A stretch of DNA of 64,000 bases. It comes from Acidovorax sp. T1 (GTDB lineage: Bacteria; Pseudomonadota; Gammaproteobacteria; Burkholderiales; Burkholderiaceae_C). The notes under the pieces are model-generated. The model saw only the letters and a list, made by a program, of their open reading frames with translations, searched no databases and was not told the origin of the DNA. The position numbers were made by a program, and so were the translations under genes. Positions 16,661 to 27,452 of the stretch are shown piece after piece; positions within the stretch are counted from its first letter, which is position 1; every line of letters begins with the position of its first letter. The DNA is taken from NCBI RefSeq assembly GCF_002176815.1, contig NZ_CP021648.1:4034002-4098001 (forward strand), read 5' to 3'.

Positions 16661-16758
16661 GCCAGCCTTGCTCGAAGTTGAATCAGAACGGTCTGTTTTG
16701 TCGGCACCCAAAAGCCACCCCCGGGGCGCTGCTGGCAATGCAGCAACCCACAGAGTTA

Positions 16759-17418
16759 TCAGATTTGTTCGAATTGCATGTCGGTGCCTGCCAGGGTGAT
16801 GCGGTCACCATGTTGGAGGGGCACGGAGGCGCCCACCATGGGGGCGCCGTTAATCAAAGGCATGTTGGCCCCTTCGACGTGGGCGAGCACATGGCCCTGG
16901 TGGCGCTTGGTGATGGCGGCCACGGCCACGCCGGGCTTGCCAATGGTGGTAACCACTTTCCGCAAGGCCACCTCGCGCCCGGCGGCCGCGCCCGACAGCA
17001 CGCGAATGCGCGCCGAATAGGGGGCGACCCCCGATGGGGTTGGTGCAGGGGCGGGGCGGGGCGCCGCCGCCGCAAACGAGGCCGCCATGCTGGGCCTGAA
17101 GGCCGTGGTTTTTTCGAAGTTTTCGCTCTCGGCTGCTTGAAGGAAGCGGATCTTGTATTTGCCCAGTTCAATGACGTCGCCGTTGCGCAGCTCCTGGCGC
17201 TTGATGGCCTTGGCGTTGACATAGGTGCCATTGGTGCTGCCCAGGTCTTCGATTTCGACCTCGTCTTCGGTCATGTGGATGACGGCGTGCTCTCCGCTGA
17301 CGGCAAGGTTGTCAATGACGATGTCGTTGTAGGGGCGTCGGCCCAGCGTGGTTCGGTCCTTGGTCAACTCGACCTCTTTGATGACAACGCTGTCGATCGA
17401 AACGATCAATCTGGGCAT
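16759..17418 (-). CDS. FHA-domain protein
   Basis: 219 residues. The N-terminal FHA domain (about 20-95) has TLGRRPYNDIVIDNLAVSGEHAVI and LGSTNGTYVN, the phosphothreonine-binding GR, S-x-x-H and N-G residues. A Pro/Ala linker (about 120-145) leads to a second, weaker FHA-like region (145-219, ending HGDRITLAGTDMQFEQI). FHA proteins recognise phosphothreonine made by Ser/Thr kinases. It lies 43 bases after the PP2C phosphatase; no kinase gene is within the window. Confidence 0.88.
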   Translation of the reverse strand: MPRLIVSIDSVVIKEVELTKDRTTLGRRPYNDIVIDNLAVSGEHAVIHMTEDEVEIEDLGSTNGTYVNAKAIKRQELRNGDVIELGKYKIRFLQAAESENFEKTTAFRPSMAASFAAAAPRPAPAPTPSGVAPYSARIRVLSGAAAGREVALRKVVTTIGKPGVAVAAITKRHQGHVLAHVEGANMPLINGAPMVGASVPLQHGDRITLAGTDMQFEQI

Positions 17419-17461
17419 GATCCACTCCTAAGATGTTGAGTTGTTGTATGCGTGAACGGCA

Positions 17462-18250
17462 TCATGCAGTCCTGACCCATCGGGACATGAAGCCACGTTT
17501 CTTGCCGCGCGCTGTGGTTTGCACCAGTAGCACGCTGATGTTGTCGCGCCCGCCCTGGGCATTGGCGGTGTCGATGAGCAAAGTGGCTTTGTCTTGCAGC
17601 GGCACGGATGCGCGCAGCATTTCGGCCAGGTCGGCATCGGACACCATGTCGGTCAGGCCGTCCGAGCACATGAGGAACAAATCGTGCGGGGCCACCTGGA
17701 ACTCGTTCACTTCCATTTGCACATGCGGCTCCACCCCCAGCGCACGCGTGACCAGATTGCGGTTGCCGGACGCGGCGGCTTGCTGGGGGGTGAGAAAGCC
17801 TGCGTCCACCTGTTCCTGTAGCCAGGAATGGTCGCGCGTGATTTGCTGCAACACGCCATCGCGCAGGCGATAACAACGCGAATCGCCGACGTGGCCCAAA
17901 ATGAGCCGGTCGCCCCGAAATACGCCCACCACCAGCGTGGTGCCCATGCCGGCGTACTGGGGGTTGGAAAGGGATGCGCCCAAAACGGCGTGGTTTGCGT
18001 TTTCCACGCAGATTTCGAGCGCCTTTCGAACGTCGACAACTTGCGCAGCCTTGCCCATTTGAGTGAGCCAACGCGCCATTTCCGAACGAATGAAGGTGGT
18101 GGCCATGGCACTGGCGACTTCGCCAGCGTTGTAGCCGCCCATGCCGTCCGCCAGTATGGCCAGTTGCGCATCGCGGTCAAAGGCCACCGCATCTTCGTTG
18201 TTGCTGCGCACCCGTCCACGGTCGGTGCGGGCGAAAAATTCGTAGGTCAT
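17462..18250 (-). CDS. PP2C-type serine/threonine phosphatase
   Basis: 262 residues, the compact bacterial Stp/PrpC size. Metal-binding motifs are clear: RVRSNNEDAVAFD, ILADGMGGYNAGEVAS, GHVGDSRCYRLRDG, RDHSW, MCSDGLTDMV and RDNISVLLV. It removes phosphate from Ser/Thr in a Mn2+/Mg2+-dependent way. It is the first gene of the PP2C-FHA-MBL series. An IS630 element is inserted about 155 bp upstream of its ATG, possibly cutting off its promoter or a former kinase gene. Confidence 0.93.
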   Translation of the reverse strand: MTYEFFARTDRGRVRSNNEDAVAFDRDAQLAILADGMGGYNAGEVASAMATTFIRSEMARWLTQMGKAAQVVDVRKALEICVENANHAVLGASLSNPQYAGMGTTLVVGVFRGDRLILGHVGDSRCYRLRDGVLQQITRDHSWLQEQVDAGFLTPQQAAASGNRNLVTRALGVEPHVQMEVNEFQVAPHDLFLMCSDGLTDMVSDADLAEMLRASVPLQDKATLLIDTANAQGGRDNISVLLVQTTARGKKRGFMSRWVRTA

Positions 18251-18404
18251 GGAGGTTGCCGCGTGCGTCGTCAGGCAGCCGAAGACTGTGAAAGCGCCGA
18301 ATTCCGGACAGCGGGAGGTTTCATCACGGTTACCAGGAAATCTGCCATGTCAGGCCCATTGCATTGCGCCCCGCATCATAGACGAGCGCATGGGGTTTGC
18401 AGCG

Positions 18405-19523
18405 CTAGTGTAGTGTTGCATTCTGTTTGGAACTTAATCGGCTATTGGCGCGGATGACCTTTTGCAGGATGTCGCGAGCGTTCTTGGTCCAGATGAACGG
18501 CTTGGGGTTGGTGTTGTGATGCGCGATGTACTCATCGATGGCCGAGACGAGTTCGGGCACGCTGGTGAACACCCCGCGGCGTAGCCGGTTCTCGGAGATG
18601 TCGCGAAAGAAGCGCTCGACCATGTTCAGCCACGATGCCGAGGTTGGCGTGAAGTGCATGTTGAATCTGGGGTGCTTGGCCAGCCACTCCTGCACAGCTG
18701 GATGCTTGTGCGTGGCGTAGTTGTCGGCGATCAGATGCAGCGTCTTGTCCTTGGGCGTCTCCCGATTGATTTGACGCAGGAACTTCAGCCACTCGATGTG
18801 GGTGTGGCGCTGCTGGCACTGGCCGATGACCTGACCGTTGAGCACGTTGAGCGCAGCGAACAAGGTGGTTGTGCCGTTGCGCTTGTAGTCGTGCGTCATG
18901 GTGGCCGCGCGCCCCTTCTTGAGCGGCAGCCCGGGCTGCGTTCGGTCCAGCGCCTGCACCTGGCTCTTTTCGTCGCAGCACAGCACCAGCGCATGCTCGG
19001 GCGGCGACATGTAAAGCCCCACGATGTCTTCGAGCTTTTGCACGAACTGCGGATCGCGCGAGACCTTGAAGCCGCGCACGATGTGAGGCTTGAGACCGTG
19101 GGCCTGCCAATGGCGCATCACGGTGCTGGCGCTGACGCCCAACTCAGCGGCCATCGTGCGCGTGCTCCAGTGCGTGGCCGCCTCGGGCTTGGTCTGTGTG
19201 GTTAGCTTCACAAGCTTGGCCACATCCACCTTCACCGGCGGTGCGCCGCGCGGCAAGTCGCGCTCGATACCTTGCAGCCCCAATTGCAGGTAGCGTTCAC
19301 GCCAGCGCGCCACCTGCACGCGCCCAATGCCAAGCTGCTCGGCAATATCCTTGTTTTGCAGCCCCTGCGCGGCCAGCAGCACGATCTGGGCGCGCTGGGC
19401 CAATCTGACGCTGGTGCGCTTGGAGCGCGCCAGCCGGCTCAGCTCGCTTTCCTCTTCATCCGTCAACACAATCGTCGGGGCAACTCGCAATTTTTCACTC
19501 CAATGCAAACCGTAGTAGAGCAT
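18405..19523 (-). CDS. IS630 family transposase
   Basis: 372 residues. N-terminal helix-turn-helix (about 35-70, LQNKDIAEQLGIGRVQVARWRERYL), then the DDE core: VLCCDEKSQVQALDRTQPG, HLIADNYATHKHP and ASWLNMVERFFRDI, giving Asp, Asp and Glu. The frame appears intact, so the element could be active. The ATG at 19523 is preferred over a TTG further upstream. The stop codon TAG is not inside the element: T and A are the TA target duplication and G comes from flanking DNA. Confidence 0.92.
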   Translation of the reverse strand: MLYYGLHWSEKLRVAPTIVLTDEEESELSRLARSKRTSVRLAQRAQIVLLAAQGLQNKDIAEQLGIGRVQVARWRERYLQLGLQGIERDLPRGAPPVKVDVAKLVKLTTQTKPEAATHWSTRTMAAELGVSASTVMRHWQAHGLKPHIVRGFKVSRDPQFVQKLEDIVGLYMSPPEHALVLCCDEKSQVQALDRTQPGLPLKKGRAATMTHDYKRNGTTTLFAALNVLNGQVIGQCQQRHTHIEWLKFLRQINRETPKDKTLHLIADNYATHKHPAVQEWLAKHPRFNMHFTPTSASWLNMVERFFRDISENRLRRGVFTSVPELVSAIDEYIAHHNTNPKPFIWTKNARDILQKVIRANSRLSSKQNATLH

Positions 19524-19573
19524 TGGAGCGTGGTTGCTCAATTAAGTTTCATTAAGAATCAAACACTACACTA
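18406..19573 (-). mobile_element. IS630-type insertion sequence with TA target duplication
   Basis: Terminal inverted repeats: TAGTGTAGTGTT at 18406-18417 and its complement at 19562-19573, with further partial match (GATTCT, AACTTAAT) over about 35 bases. Both ends are TA, the IS630/Tc1 target dinucleotide, and the flanks GCGC/GCGCC rejoin as an uninterrupted sequence. It separates the PP2C gene from the truncated terC. Confidence 0.9.
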
Positions 19574-19756
19574 GCGCCATGGGGGTGGTGACCAGCCCTG
19601 GTGTCATGGATTGGGAAGCGCTTGCATGGTCAAAAAACTCTCAGTCTTGCTGTTTCGACTGGGAGTCAGGCAGCAATTTCTGCGCCCGCATCATGATGCG
19701 CCCCGGCCAAAGCCAATAGCCTTGGCTCGCCGGGCCTGGCGCTCAATCGCGCCCTT
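19574..19756. other. Gap between IS630 and terC remnant
   Basis: No gene is supported here. It is probably decayed DNA between the IS element and the truncated terC; no second mobile-element end was recognised. Confidence 0.4.
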
Positions 19757-20060
19757 TTACTGACGATCCTGGCGGCAGGTCGTCATGGACATGTCATTTT
19801 TGTCACGACCCAGGCTGTCCACGCTACGTCGCACCTGCGGCCAGAACTTGCCGATGCCCACCACCAACGCTATGCGCAGCACCACGGCTGCGCCGGAACC
19901 CCAGAAAACGGCCTTGCGTTGCTGGTGCGGCGGCAGGGAGCGCGCGGCCAGTGCAATGACGACCGCGTTGTCGCCAGAAAGAATGCTGTTGATCCAGACG
20001 ATCTTGGCGAAACCGATCCAGAAATCGGCACTGCGCAGAAATTCAATGACGTAACTCCAT
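19757..20060 (-). pseudogene. Truncated, frameshifted terC paralogue
   Basis: Minus-strand reading VIEFLRSADFWIGFAKIVWI, NSILSGDNAVVIALAARSLP, FWGSGAAVVLRIALVVGIGK is the first ~65 residues of a TerC protein. The ATG at 20060 is one base out of frame (ATGGAGTTACGTC; one T fewer gives MEYVIEFL), and homology is lost after about 19830, with a stop at 19757. So both a start-proximal frameshift and a C-terminal loss are present. No yybP-ykoY riboswitch is visible in front of it. Confidence 0.82.
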
Positions 20061-20072
20061 TGCTACGAATGC

Positions 20073-20117
20073 AAGAAGCGCCCGAAACCAGGGTTTCGGG
20101 CGCTTCTGTTTTTTTGG
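20073..20117. terminator. Strong hairpin between sucD and terC remnant
   Basis: AGAAGCGCCCGAAACC, loop AGG, GTTTCGGGCGCTTCT then G and seven T. A 15-bp stem about 70 bases after sucD; the T run is on the plus strand but the stem could end sucCD transcription from the other side. Confidence 0.75.
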
Positions 20118-20182
20118 AGACGCCAATCTATCGGGCGGCGGCGCCCGGGTCGTCCGTAATTCTGCTTACGGCAGCGACTGAA

Positions 20183-21079
20183 TTACTTCAGCTGGGCCTT
20201 GAGCAGCTTGCCCAGTTCCGAGGGGTTGCGCGTGATGACGAAGCCCGACTCTTCCATGATGGCGAGCTTGGCATCGGCCGTATCGGCACCGCCGGAGATC
20301 AGCGCGCCTGCGTGGCCCATGCGCTTGCCGGCCGGAGCCGTCACGCCCGCGATGAAGCCGACGATGGGCTTCTTCATGTTGGCCTTGCACCACTGCGCTG
20401 CTTCGGCTTCGTCAGGACCGCCGATTTCGCCAATCATGATGACGGCATCGGTGTCGGGATCGTCGTTGAAGGCCTTCATCACGTCGATGTGCTTCAAGCC
20501 ATTGATGGGGTCGCCACCAATGCCCACGGCGGTGGATTGGCCCAGGCCCACTTCGGTCAGCATGGCCACGGCTTCGTACGTCAGCGTGCCCGAGCGGCTC
20601 ACCACGCCGATGCGGCCCTTGCGGTGGATGTGGCCGGGCATGATGCCGATCTTGATTTCGTCGGGCGTGATGATGCCGGGGCAGTTGGGGCCCAGCAGCA
20701 GCGTCTTCTTGCCGCCGGCGGCTTCCTTGGCCTTCATCTTGTTGCGCACCATGAGCATGTCGCGCACTGGAATGCCTTCGGTGATGCAGATTGCCATATC
20801 CAGGTCGGCCTCGACGGCTTCCCAGATGGCGGCAGCAGCGCCTGCGGGCGGCACGTAGATCACCGACACGGTGGCGCCGGTTTGCGCGGCAGCTTCCTTG
20901 ACGGAGGCGTAGATCGGGATGTTGAAGATCGACTCGCCGGCCTTCTTGGGGTTCACGCCGGCCACGAAGGCGTTCTTGCCGTTCGCGTATTCCTGGCACT
21001 TTTCGGTGTGGAACTGGCCAGTCTTGCCCGTGATGCCCTGGGTGATGACCTTGGTGTCTTTGTTGATGTAGATCGACAT
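20183..21079 (-). CDS. sucD: Succinyl-CoA synthetase alpha subunit
   Basis: 298 residues, normal length. [21 protein letters not shown] with the CoA-binding Rossmann glycine motif, [18 protein letters not shown], and the phospho-histidine segment [14 protein letters not shown]. Works with SucC to convert succinyl-CoA to succinate with substrate-level phosphorylation in the TCA cycle. Located 19 bases after sucC, same operon. Confidence 0.97.
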   Translation of the reverse strand: MSIYINKDTKVITQGITGKTGQFHTEKCQEYANGKNAFVAGVNPKKAGESIFNIPIYASVKEAAAQTGATVSVIYVPPAGAAAAIWEAVEADLDMAICITEGIPVRDMLMVRNKMKAKEAAGGKKTLLLGPNCPGIITPDEIKIGIMPGHIHRKGRIGVVSRSGTLTYEAVAMLTEVGLGQSTAVGIGGDPINGLKHIDVMKAFNDDPDTDAVIMIGEIGGPDEAEAAQWCKANMKKPIVGFIAGVTAPAGKRMGHAGALISGGADTADAKLAIMEESGFVITRNPSELGKLLKAQLK

Positions 21080-21098
21080 GGGTATTTCTCCGGGCTTC

Positions 21099-22259
<1,161 letters not shown>

Positions 22260-22431
22260 GAGGTCTCTCTCAGGGAAGGATGGTATTTACCCGTTTACCA
22301 TGAACAACAATTGTCTGGACGCGGGCTGGGAACATGGCAGCGGGCGACTGTATCATGCTGCACCGCACCAACCCTTGTGCCCAGCTTACAAGGTCGCCCA
22401 CAGCACATTCACCCCTTGCAGGAGCATTCAC

Positions 22432-23364
22432 ATGTCCAGAATCTTTATCGATGGCGAAGCCGGCACCACGGGCCTGCAAATCCGTGAACGCCTGCAGGCC
22501 ATGCCGCAGATCGAGCTGGTCAGCATTGCCCCCGAGCTGCGCAAGGACCCTGCCGCCAAGCGCGAACTGATTGCGGGCGTGGACCTGGTGGTGCTGTGCC
22601 TGCACGACGACGCCGCGCGCGAGACCGTGGCCATGGTCGATGACATCGAAAAAACCACCGGCCGCCAGGTGAAGGTGATCGACGCCAGCACCGCGCACCG
22701 CACGGCACCGGGCTGGGTGTTTGGTTTCCCCGAGCTGGCCGCCGGTCAGGCGCAGGCCGTGCGCGAGGCGCTGCGCGTCTCCAACCCCGGCTGCTACGCC
22801 ACCGGCGCGATTGCCCTGCTGCGCCCGCTGGTCGATGCGGGCCTGGTGCCTAAAGACTTTCCGCTGGCGCTGCCTTCGGTCAGTGGCTATTCGGGCGGCG
22901 GCCGCACCATGATCGAGGCTTATGAGCAGGGCCAGGCCGCACCGTTCGAGCTGTACGCGCTGGGCCTGTCGCACAAGCACCTGCCCGAGATCCTGAAATA
23001 CACCGGGCTCACGCGCCGGCCCATCTTCGTACCGGCCGTCGGCAACTTCCGCCAGGGCATGCTGGTGCAGTTGCCCCTGCACCTGGATCTGCTGCCGGGC
23101 CAGCCCAAGGCGGCCGACCTGCACGACGCTCTGGCCGCGCACTACGCCCAAAGCAACACGCCCGCGCAGTGGGTGAGCGTGCTGCCACCCACCGAAGATG
23201 GCAAGTTGGAGCCCACCGCGCTCAACGACACCAACAAGCTGGAGTTGCGCGTGTTCGCCAACGAAACCTACCGCCACGCCGTGCTGGTGGCGCGCCTGGA
23301 TAACCTGGGCAAGGGCGCCAGCGGTGCTGCGGTGCAAAACATGCAATTGATGCTGGGTTTGTAA
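22432..23364 (+). CDS. argC: N-acetyl-gamma-glutamyl-phosphate reductase, type 2
   Basis: 310 residues, the short ArgC2 form (about 310) rather than the ~345-residue form. [21 protein letters not shown] is the NADP-binding start, [18 protein letters not shown] carries the catalytic cysteine, and the [15 protein letters not shown] and [10 protein letters not shown] segments follow. It reduces N-acetylglutamyl phosphate in arginine synthesis. ATG at 22432 with AGGAG eleven bases upstream. A palindromic repeat follows about 70 bases after the stop. Confidence 0.96.
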   Translation: MSRIFIDGEAGTTGLQIRERLQAMPQIELVSIAPELRKDPAAKRELIAGVDLVVLCLHDDAARETVAMVDDIEKTTGRQVKVIDASTAHRTAPGWVFGFPELAAGQAQAVREALRVSNPGCYATGAIALLRPLVDAGLVPKDFPLALPSVSGYSGGGRTMIEAYEQGQAAPFELYALGLSHKHLPEILKYTGLTRRPIFVPAVGNFRQGMLVQLPLHLDLLPGQPKAADLHDALAAHYAQSNTPAQWVSVLPPTEDGKLEPTALNDTNKLELRVFANETYRHAVLVARLDNLGKGASGAAVQNMQLMLGL

Positions 23365-23430
23365 GCGGGCACGCACTGCGATAGCGGGATGTGACGCAGC
23401 CGGTTGGCTGGCCAGGCCACTGATTTGCTC

Positions 23431-23482
23431 TGCATTTGATAGCTTGTAGCGCTTATCAATAAAGCGCTTGATGCCCTTTTCG
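23431..23482 (+). repeat. Interspersed palindrome, copy 7
   Basis: TTTGATAGCTTGTAGCGCTT then ATCAATAAAGCGCTTGATGC: a TAGCGCTT/AAGCGCTT stem with the GATAGCT left flank, between argC and the SRAP-like gene. Confidence 0.8.
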
Positions 23483-23516
23483 CTGCGAAACTCCCCCACG
23501 CAGGTACCATGGCCCG

Positions 23517-24260
23517 ATGAGTACCCATTACGAAACCCTGCAGCAAGCCGATACCTACCGCGAGGCGTTTGCGGTAGAGCCCCCAGCAGCGCTGGGCGAG
23601 CGCCACCTGTGGCCGCGCAAGCCAGGCTTTTTCATCGTGCATGCAGCGACGGCGGCGGCCCTGTCGCAACCGCCAGGGGCCGCGCCCGAGGCCGCGCCGC
23701 CATCCACCGACAACGCTGCGCCCGCACGCGTGCTGGTGCCAGCGCAGTGGGGCCTGGTGCCGCACTGGGTCAAGTCGGCGTCCGACGCCAAGCTGCGCGC
23801 GCCCAAGCTGGTCAATGCCAAGTCCGACACCGCCTCGACCGGCACGGCGTTTCGCGATGCCTGGCTGAAGGGCCAGCGCTGCATCGTGCCCATGGCCGCG
23901 TTTTATGAAGACGACCTGCGCAGCGGCAAGGCCGTGTCCACCCGCGTTGCGCGCGTGGACGGCAAGCCCATGGGCGTGGCAGGCCTGTGGGCACGCTGGC
24001 AAGGCGCGGATGGCGAGGTGATCATCAGCTACTGCCTGCTCACGGTGAACGCCAACAACCACGCGCTGCTGCACCGCTACGGCCAGCCGGGCAGCGAGAA
24101 AAGCATGCCCGCCATCGTCAACGAAGGCGCCTACGACGCCTGGCTCACGGCCCGGCCCGAGAAGGCCAAGGAGTTCATGCGGCAGTACGCGGCGCAGTGG
24201 CTCACAGCCAACCCGGTGGAGAAGAAAGCGGACAAGGTGCCCAAGGGCTTGCTGGGCTGA
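23517..24260 (+). CDS. SRAP/HMCES (YedK)-like protein with lost catalytic residues
   Basis: 247 residues. The family core is recognisable: WGLVPHWVKS, KLVNAKSDTAST, RCIVPMAAFYED and SMPAIVNEGAYDAWL. YedK/HMCES proteins crosslink abasic sites through Cys2 after removal of Met1, helped by a Glu (kept here in FYED) and a His before MP. Here residue 2 is Ser (ATG AGT) and the segment before MP reads SEKS, with no His. An insertion rich in Ala/Pro (about 44-70) is also present. The protein therefore probably cannot crosslink DNA in the known way. Confidence 0.78.
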   Translation: MSTHYETLQQADTYREAFAVEPPAALGERHLWPRKPGFFIVHAATAAALSQPPGAAPEAAPPSTDNAAPARVLVPAQWGLVPHWVKSASDAKLRAPKLVNAKSDTASTGTAFRDAWLKGQRCIVPMAAFYEDDLRSGKAVSTRVARVDGKPMGVAGLWARWQGADGEVIISYCLLTVNANNHALLHRYGQPGSEKSMPAIVNEGAYDAWLTARPEKAKEFMRQYAAQWLTANPVEKKADKVPKGLLG

Positions 24261-24287
24261 CGCTGCACCTACCGCCCAGGGGCGCGC

Positions 24288-25547
24288 TCAGGAAGGCCGC
24301 CTCATCTGGCAAGAAGTGGGCTGGGCGCTAACGTAAGAGTCCCAGACCACTTCGGAGCGGAAGCCGTAACCGGTTTTCTCGGCGTCGTACTTCACACCCT
24401 TGCTGCCCTGCTTGGCCCAGATGCCCAGGTAAAGCGGGGCTTCGAGCTGGTGGTCGGTCTTGCGCATGCGCACCTCGCCCATGGGGCTCTTGTAGGTCAT
24501 GCCTTCCAGGGCCAGGGCCACCTTCTTGGCGTCGGTGGACTGCGCCTTGCGCATGGCTTCACGCAGCATGTGCACGCTGTTCCAGTGGGCGGCAAACACA
24601 AAGTCGTCGCCCGTCTTTTTCTTGTAGTCCACGTAGATCTTTTCCAGCTCGGGAGTAGGGGCGTTGTGCACCCAGTTCCAGATCACCCCCACCTTGTCCT
24701 CACCCCAGGGGCCAATTTGCGCGGGCGTGCCAGGGTTATTGGCGTTGAGCGTGAAGTAGTTGATGTTCAGGCCGTAGTCGCGGGACGACTTGAACAACAG
24801 CGTCAGGTCGCTGCCCCAGTTGGACGTGATGACCGTATCGGCCTTGGCAGCGGCCATCTTCGCCACGTACGAGGCAAAGTCGCGCGTCTGCGCAATGGGG
24901 ATGAAGTCTTCACCCACGATCTCGATGTCGGGCCGCTTGCGGGCCAGGTACTCCTTGGCGGCCTTGGAGACCTGGCGGCCGTGGGTGTAGTCTTGGTTGA
25001 TCAGGTACACGCGCTTCACATCCTTGCGGCCTTGCAGGTAGGTGGTCAGCGCCTCCATCTTCATCTCGCTCGATGGATAGAAGCGGAAGTGCCAGAAGCT
25101 GCAGCGCTCGTTGGTGAGCTGCGGGTCCATGGCGGCGTAGTTGAGGTACACGGTGGCGCGCTCCGGGTCGCGCTCGGCGAGCTTGTTGAGCGCATCGACC
25201 AGCGCCAGCGCCACGCCCGATCCGCCCCCCTGGGTGATGTAGCGCACGCCCCGGTCGGTGGCGGCCTTCAGGGCATTCAGGCTCTCCTGCGGCGTGCCCT
25301 TGTTGTCAAAGTCCACCACCTCGAACCGGGGCTCGTTGGGCCCCGCCTTGGCGTTGACCTGCGCCACCACCTCGCGCAGCTGGTTGAGCGAGCGTTGGCC
25401 GGTGAGCGCAAAGGGGCCGGACAGCAGGTCGATGAAGCCGATCTTCACCGTCTCGGCCGCGCCGGCGTGCGCCGCCATCACCAGCGCTGCGGCGCAGGCG
25501 CCGGCCTTGAGCCATTGGTGAGGCCATTTCCTGGGAACCATGTTCAT
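24288..25547 (-). CDS. ABC transporter substrate-binding protein, branched-chain amino acid type
   Basis: 419 residues. A signal peptide ([21 protein letters not shown]) leads into a periplasmic type I binding fold: [68 protein letters not shown]. This is the LivJ-like Peripla_BP_6 group, which binds amino acids, urea or aromatic acids. No permease or ATPase is next to it; it follows an acyl-CoA ligase on the same strand, so it may deliver the ligase substrate. A run of ten cytosines lies 18-27 bases upstream of the start. Confidence 0.88.
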   Translation of the reverse strand: MNMVPRKWPHQWLKAGACAAALVMAAHAGAAETVKIGFIDLLSGPFALTGQRSLNQLREVVAQVNAKAGPNEPRFEVVDFDNKGTPQESLNALKAATDRGVRYITQGGGSGVALALVDALNKLAERDPERATVYLNYAAMDPQLTNERCSFWHFRFYPSSEMKMEALTTYLQGRKDVKRVYLINQDYTHGRQVSKAAKEYLARKRPDIEIVGEDFIPIAQTRDFASYVAKMAAAKADTVITSNWGSDLTLLFKSSRDYGLNINYFTLNANNPGTPAQIGPWGEDKVGVIWNWVHNAPTPELEKIYVDYKKKTGDDFVFAAHWNSVHMLREAMRKAQSTDAKKVALALEGMTYKSPMGEVRMRKTDHQLEAPLYLGIWAKQGSKGVKYDAEKTGYGFRSEVVWDSYVSAQPTSCQMRRPS

Positions 25548-25564
25548 GTGTGTCTCCGTGGGGT

Positions 25565-25574
25565 GGGGGGGGGG
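25565..25574 (-). repeat. C10 homopolymer between CoA ligase and binding protein
   Basis: Ten consecutive G on the plus strand (C on the coding strand), preceded by T and four more G, 18-27 bases before the binding-protein ATG. A slippage-prone tract just upstream of the ribosome site. Confidence 0.9.
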
Positions 25575-25599
25575 AACTGCCAACAACGCAGGGCATTCT

Positions 25600-27234
25600 T
25601 CAACAACCGCTGAACACCGAGCCATGGCGTTGCCGCAGCTCGTTTTTCTGGACCTTGCCGGTGCCGCCCAGCGGCAGGCTGTCCACAAACAGCACGTCGT
25701 CGGGCAGCCACCACTTGGCGACACGCTGCGCGAGAAAGTCCAGGATCTGCGCTTTGTCCACCGGCTGGCCCGGCTTGCGCACGATGAAGAGCAGAGGGCG
25801 TTCGTCCCACCGGGGGTGCTTGACGCCGATGACGGCCGCCATGGCCACTGCGGGGTGGGCCACGGCGGCGTTCTCCAGATCAATGGAGCTGATCCACTCA
25901 CCGCCGGACTTGATCACGTCCTTGGTGCGGTCGCGGATCTGCACCACGCCTTGCGGACTGATGGTGGCGATGTCGCCCGTGGGGAACCAGCCATCGGCCA
26001 GCGCCGAGCGCTCGGCCTTGTGGTACCGGTCCACGATCCATTGGCCGCGCACCATCAGCTCGCCCTGTGCAACGCCGTCACGTGGAAGGCTGGCGCCGTT
26101 TTCATCCACCAGCTTGAGTTCGATGCCGAACACCGACTTGCCCTGCTTGGCGATCAGCGCGTGGCGGTCCTCGGGCGGCAGCTCGGCATCACCCGCGCCC
26201 AGCGTGCTCATGGTGGCGATGGCCGTGGTCTCGGTCATGCCCCAGCCGTGGCGCACGTCCACGTCGTACACGTCGTTGAACTTGGCGATCAGCGCCTTGG
26301 GCATGGCCGAGCCGCCCACGCCCGTGCGTCGCATGGTGCTAAAGCGCAGCTGGTGCTGCTCCACATGCTGGATCAGGCCCATCCAGATCGTGGGCACACC
26401 CGCGCTGACGGTGACGCGCTCGGTTTCCATCAGCTCGTACAGGCTGGCGGCGTCCAGGCGCGGGCCGGGCAGCACCAGCTTGGCGCCGCCAATCAGGGCT
26501 GCATAGGGCAGGCACCACGCGTTGATGTGGAACATGGGCACCACGGGCAGGATGGTCTCCTGCGCGCTGATGCTGAGCACGCCCGGCATGCAGGCCGACA
26601 GGGCGCTGAGCACCAGCGCCCGGTGCGAATACAACACGCCCTTGGGGTTGCCGGTGGTGCCCGACGTGTAGCACAGCGCCGCGCCAGTCTTTTCATCGCA
26701 TTCGGGCCAGGCAAAGGTGTCGCCCTGGCGGGCCACCAGCGTCTCATAGGCCTCGACTCCGGGCACCCCCTGCAGGTCGATGGCGCCCAGCGCACCGGCA
26801 TCGCACAGGGCCACCCAGTGCCGCACGCGGGGGCACGACGCAGCAATGGCGCGCACCAGCGGCGCAAAGGTGGTGTCGAACAGCACCACCTCGTCGTCGG
26901 CGTGGTTGACGATGTAGGCCAGCTGCTCGGGGTGCAGGCGCGGGTTGCAGGTGTGCATGACCATGCCGCTGCCGGACACGGCGTAATACGCCTCCAGGTG
27001 GCGGTGGTTGTTCCAGGCCAGCGAGCCCACCACGCTGCCGGGGCGCAGCCCCAGCGCCTGCAGTGCGTTGGCGAGCTGCCGGGCGCGCCGCGCCATGTCG
27101 GCAAAGCGGTAGCGGTGCAGGCTGCCATCGGTGTCGCGCGAGACGATCTGCTGGTCGCCGTATTGGTTCTCGCCATGCTCGAGGATGGCCGAAACCAGTA
27201 ATGGCCGGTCCATCATGCTGCCGGGCTGCTGCAT
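25600..27234 (-). CDS. Fatty-acid/acyl-CoA ligase (AMP-forming)
   Basis: 544 residues. An adenylate-forming enzyme: [17 protein letters not shown] (P-loop-like AMP motif, about 189), [40 protein letters not shown] and the C-terminal GKVQKNELR lysine. It activates a carboxylic acid as AMP ester and transfers it to CoA; the sequence style is the medium/long-chain or methylmercaptopropionate group. ATG at 27234. It shares strand with the binding protein downstream and ubiD upstream. Confidence 0.9.
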   Translation of the reverse strand: MQQPGSMMDRPLLVSAILEHGENQYGDQQIVSRDTDGSLHRYRFADMARRARQLANALQALGLRPGSVVGSLAWNNHRHLEAYYAVSGSGMVMHTCNPRLHPEQLAYIVNHADDEVVLFDTTFAPLVRAIAASCPRVRHWVALCDAGALGAIDLQGVPGVEAYETLVARQGDTFAWPECDEKTGAALCYTSGTTGNPKGVLYSHRALVLSALSACMPGVLSISAQETILPVVPMFHINAWCLPYAALIGGAKLVLPGPRLDAASLYELMETERVTVSAGVPTIWMGLIQHVEQHQLRFSTMRRTGVGGSAMPKALIAKFNDVYDVDVRHGWGMTETTAIATMSTLGAGDAELPPEDRHALIAKQGKSVFGIELKLVDENGASLPRDGVAQGELMVRGQWIVDRYHKAERSALADGWFPTGDIATISPQGVVQIRDRTKDVIKSGGEWISSIDLENAAVAHPAVAMAAVIGVKHPRWDERPLLFIVRKPGQPVDKAQILDFLAQRVAKWWLPDDVLFVDSLPLGGTGKVQKNELRQRHGSVFSGC

Positions 27235-27452
27235 TGCTTTTGTCTCCTTGTGGTGTGCGCGGTGCTGCATCGCGGCATCCGTGGGGGTGCCGGTGCAGGG
27301 CCCTCTATGCCGGGGCTGGCGCATCGTCGCAAACAACGCGGGGCGCGCTTGTCTTCTGCGCGACTGGGGTGAGAGCCGCCCCCGTGGTGCGCCTTGGCCC
27401 GCGCAGAATGACCGGAATGCCGCGTTGACGCAGGGCCTACGGCCTTGGCGCG

